DNA of 64,000 nt, taken from assembly GCA_963854835.1 (NCBI GenBank), contig OY978525.1, positions 45,450,938 through 45,514,937 on the forward strand, read 5' to 3'. Position numbers and translations under genes: made by a program. Each line of letters starts with the position of its first letter. Position 1 is the first letter of the stretch. The notes beneath the pieces were generated by a model. That model worked only from the letters and a program-made list of their open reading frames with translations, did not search any database and had not been told where the DNA came from. Shown one piece after another: positions 32,741 through 41,392 of this stretch. Source of the DNA: Megamerina dolium (lineage: Eukaryota; Arthropoda; Insecta; Diptera; Megamerinidae).

Positions 32741-34000
32741 AAGGGTTATCCATTTTGCGGTTTCAAAAGTAAATCTAAATAAAACACATATAAAATATTT
32801 TTTATCATGATATTTCTTTTTTATTATAAAGTTTGAACGTTGACATTATGTGTGAAATACTACATCATTTAAATGACCACCACGCGAATTGTTGCAAGCA
32901 TCGATTCTTTTGAGGTAATTTTCGACCACTTTTTGACACATATTGGGCGGTATCTCAGCCATAACGTGACGAATGTTGGTTTTTAGGTGCTCAATAGTTA
33001 AAAGTTTATCTGCATAAACACGGTCTTTCGCGTAGTCCCACAAAAAAAGTCAAGCGGTGTCAAATCGCATGATCTTGGTGGCTTGATATCGCCACGACGA
33101 GAAATTACGCGGCCAGAAAATTTCTCTTGCAATAAAGCCATATTCGCTCGAGTTGTGTGGCATGTGGCACCGTCTTGTTGAAACCACATATTCTCTAAGT
33201 CGTATTCTTCAATAGCAGACAAAAAAAAGTCGGTTATCATATGACCATAAAGCTCCGAATTGACGGTGACAGTCGTTCCATCGTCGTTTTCGAAGAAGTA
33301 AGGTCCAATCACACCTCCGGACCAAAGAGCGCACCAAGCAGTGACTTTTTGTGGATGTAGTGGCCTCTTCAATTACTTGAGGATTCTCAGAACCCCAAAT
33401 ACGACAATTTTGTTTGTTAACATACCCACCGAGTGAGAAATGTGCTTCGTCGCTGAAGAAAATTTTGTTCGAAAAATCGCCGTCCACCGCCTGTTGTTCA
33501 AGCACCCATTCGACGTATTTACGACGTTGTGAATGGTCAGCTGGCTTCAGTTGTTGTGTGAGCTGGATTTTATATGGATGTAGGTGTAGATCCAAATGCA
33601 AAATACGCCATAATGTGCCGTAAGACAGTCCTAATTCCTGAGAACGACGAGGAATCGACACATTCGGGTATTCGGCAACACTTTCACTTACAGCAGCGAT
33701 ATTTTCGGTGGTACGATCGAAACGATGATGCACAGGCCTTACAATATCTGTAACCGATCCAGTCTCTTAATATTTCTTCACAATTTTGCCAATTGCTTGC
33801 GTAGTTGGACGATTATGTAAACCATAATCTCCTCTTAAAGCACGATATGTGGCTGTGGCAGAATCACCATTTTTGTAGTAGGTTTTTACAATTTTATTTT
33901 GATAGTTAAGCGAAAAAGAAAGAAATTGTTTTAACAATTCAGTTTGACAGATGTCGAATTCTAGCCCTATACTTTTGAAACCGCGAAATGGATAACCCTT
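32741..34000 (-). mobile_element. Tc1/IS630-type transposon, complete ends, 1260 bp
   Basis: Terminal inverted repeats of 30 bp: aagggttatccattttgcgg... at 32741-32770 and its inverse at 33971-34000 with one mismatch (tcgcgg for ttgcgg). TA flanks both sides (32739-32740, 34001-34002), the expected target duplication for this superfamily. The single gene on the minus strand is the transposase listed separately. Confidence 0.9.
32846..33940 (-). pseudogene. Tc1/IS630-type transposase
   Basis: Reads from about 33940: KIVKTYYKNGDSATATYRAL (first helix-turn-helix), a break near 33760, SIPRRSQELGLSYGTLWRIL (second helix-turn-helix), IFFSDEAHFSLGGYVNK, a frame change near 33366, VTAWCALWSGGVIGPYFFEN, MWFQQDGATCHTTR, PPRSCDLTPLDFF, and after a frameshift WDYAKDRVYADK to GGHLNDVVFHT. 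Three catalytic aspartates are recognisable; a small deletion removed the Trp-Pro seen before PPRSCD in copy 1. At least three frame breaks mean no active protein. The family performs cut-and-paste transposition at TA sites. Similar transposases are widespread in insects. Confidence 0.87.
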
Positions 34001-34173
34001 TAGTTTAGGACGCTTGCTTTGCTCCATCCTTTTTAAATAATAATGAATGTGTGACAAGTGTGTAACATGTGTGATAATTGATTAAGTACTACACATAGTC
34101 CATTCTTATATTATATACAAATAAGTTATATATCAATCTGTTGCGCTTGTAATTTAATATGAGGTATATAATG

Positions 34174-34260
34174 GGTACCGTAGCTCAATGGTTAGAGCGT
34201 TGGTCTTCTCATCTGTAGGTCGTTGGTTCAATCGCTGGCTGAAGCACAACTTTAATATTG
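34174..34260 (+). repeat. SINE head / tRNA-like sequence
   Basis: gtagctcaatggttagagcg is a good RNA polymerase III A-box region and ggttcaatcgctggctgaag a B-box region, spaced as in tRNA. The acceptor stem does not pair, and the text after it (aagcacaactttaatattga) parallels the SINE copy at 39829. Treated as a SINE head, not a functional tRNA. Confidence 0.65.
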
Positions 34261-34780
34261 ATGTTAGTTAAATCAGCTAGACTGGTCGTTTAAACTTACT
34301 GTAAACTGCATTGAAATTTCACTGATAAACCGCTAATCAAATTTAAATTTAGTTTAAACGGGACGAAGGAGAAGTAACGAAGAAAATAACAACCACACGA
34401 TTTTTACACTAAGATCACGTTTTAAACATTATAAGTCGAAGCCAAACTATCAATTTCTCTACCTTATATAAGTAACCCATGGTTTAACGATTTACTTAAG
34501 ATCGTGAAAAGCAGCTGCATAAATTACGTCACGATATCATTTAATGTCGGTGAAAAATATTTTTCTAATAAAAAGAAAAACAAAATACATGAGCGATATT
34601 ATTGCCGAGATTTTAATTCGTTCCCCATGGTTACATATTAGAATTTGTAATTCCTTCTCTGCTCAAGTGAGCATCATTTACATAAATAATCAACACTTTA
34701 ACCTTGTCACAATTCCATCGTATATAAAATTTAGATATTTATACACGTAATACTAATAGTAAAGTAATAACAAATTCTAG
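34261..34780. other. End of the 31-kb intron
   Basis: No coding sequence recognised. The short inverted pair cgtttaaactta (34288) / agtttaaacg (34351) hints at a small hairpin. The branch and acceptor region ends in aaattctag at 34780. Confidence 0.5.
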
Positions 34781-35058
34781 GATTGACTCTACGCCAAAAT
34801 GGAAATGGCAGTGAACTTTATAATGAAAGTATATCTGCCACAACTGCCGCCTCTAATTTGTCATCTACACTAAAACGACATCAACAATATCAGCAAAAAG
34901 AAGTCTCAAGTGCTGGGAGAGCTGCGGTACGAAATGTTTTGTTTAAGGATTCCGATCAACTTACGGAAATACAGAAATTGCGAAAAAAGCTCGAGGATAC
35001 GGAGAAAGCAATGGCGAAATTAATTGCTGAAATGAATTCTGATCAATTCAAAGCGAAG
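34781..35058 (+). CDS. RIC3: RIC-3 exon: coiled-coil region
   Basis: After AG at 34779-34780 the exon, taken in phase 1, reads LTLRQNGNGSELYNESISAT, a Ser/Thr-rich spacer, KRHQQYQQKEVSSAGRAAVR, and then the amphipathic helix DQLTEIQKLRKKLEDTEKAM with AKLIAEMNSD. The L-x-x-L/K-x-x-L-E-x-T-E-x-A-M pattern matches the coiled coil that follows the membrane segment in RIC-3 and is thought to help assemble receptors. The donor is AAG/GTTAGA at 35059, phase 0. Open frames continue past the donor to 35097, so read-through of the intron would add only 13 residues. Confidence 0.82.
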
Positions 35059-35262
35059 GTTAGATTGGAAAACTGTGGATTACATTTATTTAAATAAAAA
35101 GAAATTTAAAATTTTTATCGAATTGCGGGAAATGCACACGCATGTACATATAAGTAACTAAGCGACTTATGATCATATGAAGGATTAAAAAAAGTATTTA
35201 CTAAATATTTTATTTTTGTTTTTTCTTGTGTGTGCATTAAATTTCATATTATAAAGAAATTG

Positions 35263-36862
35263 GGGAATAAGTGCAGAATACGGACTCCTACGGGGGAAAA
35301 ATAAAAAATTGCCTCGGATAGAGCTTATTTTTGTGAATATAAAAAATAAAAAATTTGTCGCTGCAAACACCCATATAAGGCGTGGCTCAAGGTCAAAGTT
35401 CAAAATTGAGGTCGAGATTATTCGATAGACACGCAATTTTTTCCTACAATATGGGTATCATAAGAAATGTTTTTTAAATACCTTTTTACTGATGTATATC
35501 ATTTTTTACCTATTTTTCACAATTTTAAAAGTTATCAAAAATATAAATTTGAATATTTTTTTTTCAAAATCCATTTTTTTTTTAATTAAGCCTTATTTAC
35601 CCATCGAAAATTTAGCACCATACTAATGCCTATACAATTACCTTTATAACGGTGTATAAAACATGTTTTTCAAGAATTTATATGCATTTAAAATTTTTTT
35701 CAAGCTGATACTTCATCAAGTGTTTCCAATATGGACAGCTTTCGATACAATTACCTGTATGTCTTCAAATTCAGTATCGCAACCAACAATATTTTAAAAT
35801 AAAAGCTTTTTTTGATAGCCGGCCTTTGGCCGGGCGCAAAAAAAATAACCCTTATAGGTCCGACGCCGGCTTCGCGACCAACAGTATTTCAGGATAAAAG
35901 CTTTCTTGATAGCCGGCGTTTGGCCGGGTAAAAAAAAAATAACCCTTATAGGTCCGACGCCGGCTTCGCGACCAACAGTATTTCAGGATAAAAGCTTTCT
36001 TGATAGCCGGCGTTTGGCCGGGTAAAAAAAAAATAACCCTTATAGGTCCGACGCCGTCTTCGCGACCAACAGTATTTCAGGATAAAAGTTATTTTGATTG
36101 TCGGCCTTTAGCCGGGCGCCGAAAAAACAACCCTTATAGGCCTAACGTCAGTTTCGCGACAAACGTTCTAGCATTGAAATCTCTTTGTAATTTTTAGTAT
36201 TGAAATTTTATTCATTTGTTTCAATATTGTATTCACCATCAGGATAAACTACAACACCGGGTTCTGACAAAGTTGTCTTTATCAGATTAATAAAAGAATT
36301 AGTTAATTATACTATTTCATCCTATTTTACTATAATTCTTTTGTATATGTTTACCGCTATGATTATAACTGTCTCACTATTCTTCTGTGCACATATTTGC
36401 TATAGCGAAAGTATAATCATAGAAAAATATATTTAAAATATATAAAAATTCTTTAAAAATATATATACCATTGGAAAGGTAATCCTATGATCTTTAAAAT
36501 AATATATAATTTTTGATAGGTTAATTGGGGACTTTTTCGAAAAAAAAATAGGTTTATAAAAAATTTATATTTTTCTTCATAACATTTAAAAAGTTAAAAA
36601 TTCATATAAAATATTATATACCTATAAAAGGGTATTAAAATTACCTGTGTTTTGATACGCATACTGTACAAAAAAATTGCTTGTCTACCGAGTAATCTCG
36701 ACCTCAATTTTCAACTTTGACTTTGAACCACGCCTTGTATGGGCATTTGCAACAACAATTTTTTAGTTTGTTATAACGACAAGAATAACCTGCATCCGAC
36801 GCAATTTACTATTTTTACTTTCTCAAGGAATCCGTATTCTTCACTTATGCCAGAAATTGACT
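35263..36862. mobile_element. Foldback-type element 1 in RIC-3 intron
   Basis: Long inverted arms: 35263 onward (ggaataagtgcagaatacgg, cccatataaggcgtggctca, ttgaggtcgagattattcga) is repeated inverted up to 36862 (rc gcataagtgaagaatacgga, cccatacaaggcgtggttca, ttgaggtcgagattactcgg). The arms are about 300 bp and diverged. The centre holds four 94-bp tandem repeats. No protein is encoded. A second element of the family lies at 38056-39400. Confidence 0.82.
35812..36190. repeat. 94-bp minisatellite, about four units
   Basis: Units start at 35812, 35906, 36000 and 36094, each with ttgatagccgg, a run of A, taacccttataggtccgacg, ccggcttcgcgaccaacagt and atttcaggataaaag. The last unit is more diverged. 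Each unit contains ccggcctttggccgg-like palindromes. A partial unit precedes (35777-35811). Confidence 0.92.
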
Positions 36863-37599
36863 TTCTTTGTTATTTGTTATATTATTTAATGGGTTTTATT
36901 ATTTTACTTTAAGATTATCGCTCTTCATTTCATAAAACGGCAACAAAAAGTATAAGTGTACGACAACATAAATAAATAAAAATTTGAACATAAACGGTAA
37001 CTAGATCACCTTCGATGTCATATGTATATCCATAATTAGCATGTGAAATATATCAATATATGCCTTTTCCATTAATTTGCTTTTTTAAATGCATCCAATG
37101 CTATTGATATCTCTCGTCATGCAAGGCAATGGAGAGACATGAACGGTCGGTCCTGGGTTCAGCACTTGATGTGCTGATCTCATAAGAGATTCCAAGAGAC
37201 AGATAAACCCTAACAGAGCGCTCAAAATCCTCAGTGGGCCCTGTCTCGTAAAGTTTATTGTATGTATTGTATGTACGTATTTAAAAGCATAAAGATTAAA
37301 ACATCTTTTTGGTGGACATATTTTAAATGATCTGAAAAATCGTTCTCTTTTGCTTGATACTATATATGTCATATCGTATGTCCTAGTTAAAATACAATGG
37401 CTCGTAGTTATAGTCAATGTTAAGATCATATTAAAGTTAGAATTGGCTTTTTGACGGATTTTTGTATGGGAAATATGTCCAACAATTCGATTCTAAGTTG
37501 ATTATCTTTGACTATAACTATGGGCCAATACAATTTGTTTTTACTTTAAATACATTTTATACATATTCCAACTTTTTCATATTGAAAAACAAAAACTAG
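36863..37599. other. Intron remainder before RIC-3 exon at 37600
   Basis: No repeat family or exon recognised with confidence. A short + strand stretch at 37124-37180 is open (AMERHERSVLGSALDVLIS) after an AG but has no proper donor in a useful phase, so I do not call it an exon. Confidence 0.45.
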
Positions 37600-37685
37600 T
37601 TGTAACAGCTATTCAAGGCTTAATAGATGCTGCTGATGAGCAATTAAAATTACGAGAGAAAAATGCGACTTCAGATTTGTCGAAG
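37600..37685 (+). CDS. RIC3: RIC-3 exon: second helical segment
   Basis: Reads VTAIQGLIDAADEQLKLREK followed by NATSDLSK and ends in phase 0 at AAG/GTTAGC (37686). The next exon joins in phase. The acceptor is one of two: tag at 37599 or cag at 37608. Both leave a two-base overhang, so this exon needs a one-base overhang before it, while the preceding exon ends in phase 0. Either the two exons are alternatives, an exon between them is missed, or there is an indel. The donor hexamer resembles that of the previous exon. Confidence 0.65.
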
Positions 37686-37845
37686 GTTAGCCAAAAACTA
37701 CGTATTACATATATACTTACTTCGAAACGTACTAACTGAAATTTCTTTTATTAACTTATTTTAATTGTTTGCTGTTGTGTTTATATTTTTATTTCTATTG
37801 AAATGATTTGAGTACAAATTATTTACTTTTATGTACATTATACAG

Positions 37846-38022
37846 ATACTGAACGAAGATGCGACCACAAACAATGATGGTTTTCCAAATGAGAATACTA
37901 CACCAGTTAAAACAAATGACATAAACATATCTAGGGAAATACAAGGTGACATACGTAAGCACGAGGCAATGGAAGTACAACAAGGAGTACCTAGAGATGG
38001 AGTTTTTGATAAATCAATAACT
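37846..38022 (+). CDS. RIC3: RIC-3 exon: acidic low-complexity segment
   Basis: Acceptor ttatacag at 37845, then ILNEDATTNNDGFPNENTTP, VKTNDINISREIQGDIRKHE and AMEVQQGVPRDGVFDKSIT, closing at ACT/GTAAGA (38023). Phase 0 on both sides, matching its neighbours. The composition (Asn, Asp, Glu, Thr) predicts a disordered linker. The 160-bp intron before it is free of transposons. Confidence 0.75.
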
Positions 38023-38055
38023 GTAAGAAATTATACATTATTCATGTATTGAAAA

Positions 38056-39400
38056 ATACGGAACAAGTCCAGAATATCCCATTTAGAGAAAAAACAAAAT
38101 GTCCTCGTATAGAGCCAATTTTGGTAACGCCCATATAAGGCGTGGCTCGAGGTCAACGCTCAAATTTCCGAGCGAAATTACTCAATAAATTCGCAATTTT
38201 TACATACAATATGGGTATAAAGATCTTTATACGTTTTCAGTGATATATAACATTTATAACCCATTTAGAATATTTTAAAAGTTATGATCAAAATAAAAAA
38301 CTTGAAAAACATTTTATCAATAAAGTATATTTTTAGAAAATGCTTATATATTTTAAATATTTTTTAAGTTGATACTTCATCAATTTTTTTCAATATGGAC
38401 GGCTTTTGATAGTATTACCTGTATGTCTTCAAATTTAGTTTCGCGACCATCAGTATTTACGTTGCGAATAAAAGTGTATCTTGATAGACGCCTTCGGCAG
38501 GGCGCAAAAAAAAATAACCCTTATAGGCCCGACGGCGGTTTCGAGACTATTAGAATTTTCAGATAAAAGTCTTTTTTGATAGCCGGCTTTTGGCTGGGCG
38601 CAAAAAAAAATTAACCTTATAGGCCCGACACCGGTTATAAGGGTTATGTTATGTTTATGTTCAATATTACATATTACAATCAATTTTACATATTATAACA
38701 AATATATCTATTATATATAGTACATGAACACAACCTTCAAACATAACCATCTAAAATTCTGGCTGATTTCACCAGATTGAATTTATGGCCATTAACACAT
38801 TTGGAATCACCATCTCGTGGAATTAAATTCCATTCCATTACCTAAATAAATTCACATCACTCATTTTAACAACTCATTCAACAAAAACCAAATTAATCAC
38901 AGAAATTCCCAATAATTGTTATATTTTGAAATAACGGGGCTTTGAAAAGTGTGATCGACGGCATATTCCTGGCCAACATTTTACATAAAAAACGCCTTTA
39001 TCGAATTAGGAGATAGTGATAATTATTACTATATTATATTATACAAATTTCCTTTAAATTCTTTTATTTACATTTATCACTATATTTCTCCTTTGTCTCA
39101 CTACTTTTTCCATATACACTTCATTGCAGTAGATAAAGTATGAAGATAAAAAGTAATATTAAAAAATTATTTTCGAATAATAAATCGGTTTTTTATTTTG
39201 ATCATAACTTTAAAAATAATCAAAATAGACTATAAATGACTGAAAGACTTTTCTTTTGATATCCAGATTGTAAGAAAAAATTGGTAATTTATTAAGTAAT
39301 TTCGATCGCAAATTTGAATTTTGATCTTGAGTCACGCCTTATATGGACTTTAGCGACAAATAATTTTTGGCTAGTAATAATACCAAAAAACGTGTGTTAA
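38056..39400. mobile_element. Foldback-type element 2, filling a RIC-3 intron
   Basis: Left arm from about 38056 (ggaacaagtccagaatatcc, cccatataaggcgtggctcg, ttcgcaatttttacatacaa). The right arm, ending about 39400, is its inverse (rc gtccatataaggcgtgactc, aattttttcttacaatctgg). Two diverged 94-bp-type repeats sit at 38440-38640. The outermost part of the right arm is degraded. The element occupies nearly all of the 1393-bp intron. Confidence 0.78.
38440..38640. repeat. Diverged minisatellite units of the foldback family
   Basis: tttcgcgaccatcagtattt, cttgatagacgcc, gcgcaaaaaaaaataaccct and a second unit from 38575 parallel the array at 35812-36190. Confidence 0.85.
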
Positions 39401-39415
39401 TAATATATTATTTAG

Positions 39416-39508
39416 GTTCTTGGAATGGAACTGACAGCATGTTGGGAGGGGGGTCTAAAATGGATAGATAGCATGCAAAATCATGTTTTATTTCCACATA
39501 GGGAACAT
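39416..39508 (+). CDS. RIC3: RIC-3 exon
   Basis: Acceptor attatttag ending 39415 and donor CAT/GTAAGT at 39509, the best donor in the gene. Reads VLGMELTACWEGGLKWIDSM and QNHVLFPHREH, 31 codons, phase 0 at both ends. I recall a VLGMEL(T) and a PHREH-type block in fly RIC-3 tails but could not check it. The intron that follows is about 15.2 kb of nested elements. Confidence 0.72.
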
Positions 39509-39824
39509 GTAAGTTTTCAGCATACTCGAAATCACAAATAGTCAACTACAATGTACAATATGTATGTTATTGCGCAAGCTTTAAGCATAAGGTGTGTTTG
39601 TTTACAGAAAATTCGTAAAATACGTACAAATTATCATCATTTTTTTTTGACGAATGGTGTTTGTTAACACCAAAAAAATTGCAACGGAGTTTTTACTGAT
39701 AAATTTTTACTTGTAAGAATTTGCAAACAAGAAAACCATATGACAAGAAAAAACTATTCTTGAAGTGTTCATAAGTTTAAAATTATAAGAAGGTAACAAA
39801 TTACACATTACAAATTATGTGGGT

Positions 39825-40115
39825 GGTGTAGCTCAGTGGTTAGTATGTTGGCCTTCTGATCTGTAGGTAGTGGGTTCAATCCCCGGATGAAGCATAACAA
39901 ATTTAATATCGATACGATTTCTCTTTCGAACGGTACCCACCTGTCGGCAAGCAATTGGCAATTCTTCCGACAGTAACAACTTGCCATGAAAAAGCTTCTT
40001 AAAGAACTCTGTGACAAAGCTCAGAAAAAGTGATGTCACAAGTGTTCTGCCGTTCGGAACCGGCTAAAATAAGTAGGACCCTTCTAATATTGTCCAAAAT
40101 TTAAGACGCACAACA
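39825..40115 (+). repeat. tRNA-derived SINE, most complete copy
   Basis: Head: gtgtagctcagtggttagta (A box) and gtgggttcaatccccggatg (B box) about 35 bp apart. Body: tttcgaacggtacccacctg, caattcttccgacagtaaca, aactctgtgacaaagctcag. Tail: ttcggaaccggctaaaataa and aatttaagacgcacaacagt, then cut by a TA microsatellite. The same segments, in the same order, occur in the other copies. Transcription by RNA polymerase III from the internal boxes is the family mechanism; the element would borrow LINE enzymes. Confidence 0.82.
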
Positions 40116-40197
<82 letters not shown>

Positions 40198-40200
40198 GTA
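40116..40200. repeat. (TA)n microsatellite
   Basis: About 35 consecutive TA units, continuing with small interruptions to about 40230. It replaces the SINE tail end. Confidence 0.97.
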
Positions 40201-40371
40201 TGTATATAGACATATTTATATACATATATACATTCTGTCAAATAAGTACCATTTTTAATTTTCCCTCTGAGAATATTTCAAAAAAATTTTTTTCTCCAGG
40301 TTTGCACAACTGTCAGCCACTATTCTGTGAATTTTTATTGCTATGTGTCATTTAGTTTGGTTACGGCGTCA

Positions 40372-40563
40372 TTAGGAACAAGTCAACCTTTTGTGTGCGT
40401 TGCGATTTTTACTATGGATAAAAATATCGAACAAAGTTTTCGACATGGTTGAATCACCAAATGGTTTTTTCAACATTTCCAACGTTTTGGCACAAGAAAT
40501 TTCGTTTGAAACACAAAATTTCACATATACTCTTTGTTTGTGTATGAAGTAAGTAAATAACAA
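40372..40563 (-). pseudogene. Mariner transposase N-terminal scrap
   Basis: QRVYVKFCVSNEISCAKTLE followed by MLKKPFGDSTMSKT matches the first helix-turn-helix of mariner transposases of the group with the start QRxxVKFCxK (GVQW-type). It breaks after about 45 residues; no catalytic part is present. A different subfamily from the copies at 24783 and 31046. Confidence 0.65.
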
Positions 40564-40753
40564 ACAAATTAGGTTTTATTAGTTAATTGAAGTCGTTTGA
40601 ATCAGTATTCAGCAAAAAAAAATGCTTGGAATCACTTCCTTTTGATATTGATTTGATATTCAAATTGATATTCACAACTAACAAGTTTTCGCAAATGGCT
40701 GTTTGTTTACTTTTTTCGATTTTTTTCTGTTTGAGAGCGAAGTCATTCTTATA

Positions 40754-41277
40754 GCCTAGACAAACGGTAGCCTAATTCCGGATTACTGAGCTAAATCGAA
40801 TTAACTCGGGCATTAGCTGCAGCTAATCCGCATTAACTCTATGAGTTAATTCTCGAAATAAAAGAGGATTAGGGCAATTTGCGCTGGCAACACTGCTGAG
40901 AATTTTTTATTGTGAATTTTTCTCGATCCATTTTACAAAATATTAGGAGTGTTCACTAACAAAACACTTTCAACAATTGTTAATAGTTTTCAACATGAAA
41001 AGCGTTGGCGAACAAATAAATCCAGCTGTCAATTACGAACTGTGAATGTCAATTTACAAGTTTCTGATAGTTTTCAGTTCACATACTTCTTGTAGATTTT
41101 CTCATATCGAGGGTGACAGATGACAGAAATTGATAGTGATAGTAATGCAAGAGAGCAGACCTAATAAAACACCAATCAGCCGTTTAGTTAATCCGCAATA
41201 TTGCCGTCTGTCAGGTTAATATTTTATTCGGATTAAGTGCGTCGGTAATCCGGAATTAGGCTGCCGTCTGTCTAGGC
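40754..41277. mobile_element. 524-bp MITE, copy 2, TA-flanked
   Basis: Inverted relative to 9888-10411 and of the same length. Ends gcctagacaaacggtagcct and (inverted) gcctagacagacggcagcct. TA at 40752-40753 and 41278-41279. Confidence 0.87.
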
Positions 41278-41297
41278 TATTACTTTCTAAAATTTCG

Positions 41298-41392
41298 TTG
41301 CTGGATAATTCTTACTGGGAAAGTAAGCAGTACATCGAATCTCTATTAATAAGTCAGTTTTCTTACTTTTCCAGTAAAAATTATACAGCAAA
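41298..41392. repeat. Imperfect 30-bp hairpin
   Basis: ttgctggataattcttactg... (41298-41327) pairs with 41362-41392 (rc ttgctgtataatttttactg...) with a few mismatches; loop about 34 nt. Confidence 0.75.

Larger units (their letters stand above)
27435..33683. repeat. Tandem duplication, unit 2 (6249 bp)
   Basis: Starts at the abrupt joint cacactt/ggatgtt at 27434/27435. After 33683 the sequence continues into the rest of the Tc1/IS630 element, which unit 1 lacks, so unit 2 holds the original right flank and unit 1 the original left flank. Confidence 0.9.

Noticed and set aside
21024..33683. Duplication by recombination between the two BEL LTRs or solo LTRs
   Set aside because: The joint lies inside RNase H and a transposase gene, not in any LTR, and shows no shared sequence beyond a base or two.
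34174..34250. A functional tRNA gene
   Set aside because: The D-arm and T-loop boxes are good, but the acceptor stem does not pair and the downstream text continues as in the SINE copies at 39829 and 63884. SINE head is the better reading.
35812..36190. CRISPR-like array
   Set aside because: Whole 94-bp units are repeated with no variable spacers, in a eukaryotic intron within an inverted-arm element. It is a minisatellite.
37124..37180. An extra RIC-3 exon bridging the phase gap
   Set aside because: An AG precedes and 19 codons are open, but no donor gives the needed 3n+1 length and the sequence has no RIC-3 character.
39829..39895. A functional tRNA gene
   Set aside because: A and B boxes are present, but the anticodon stem and acceptor stem are not complementary and the sequence is followed by the SINE body.
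40116..40200. A replication or regulatory AT element
   Set aside because: It is a plain (TA)n microsatellite that grew at the SINE tail.
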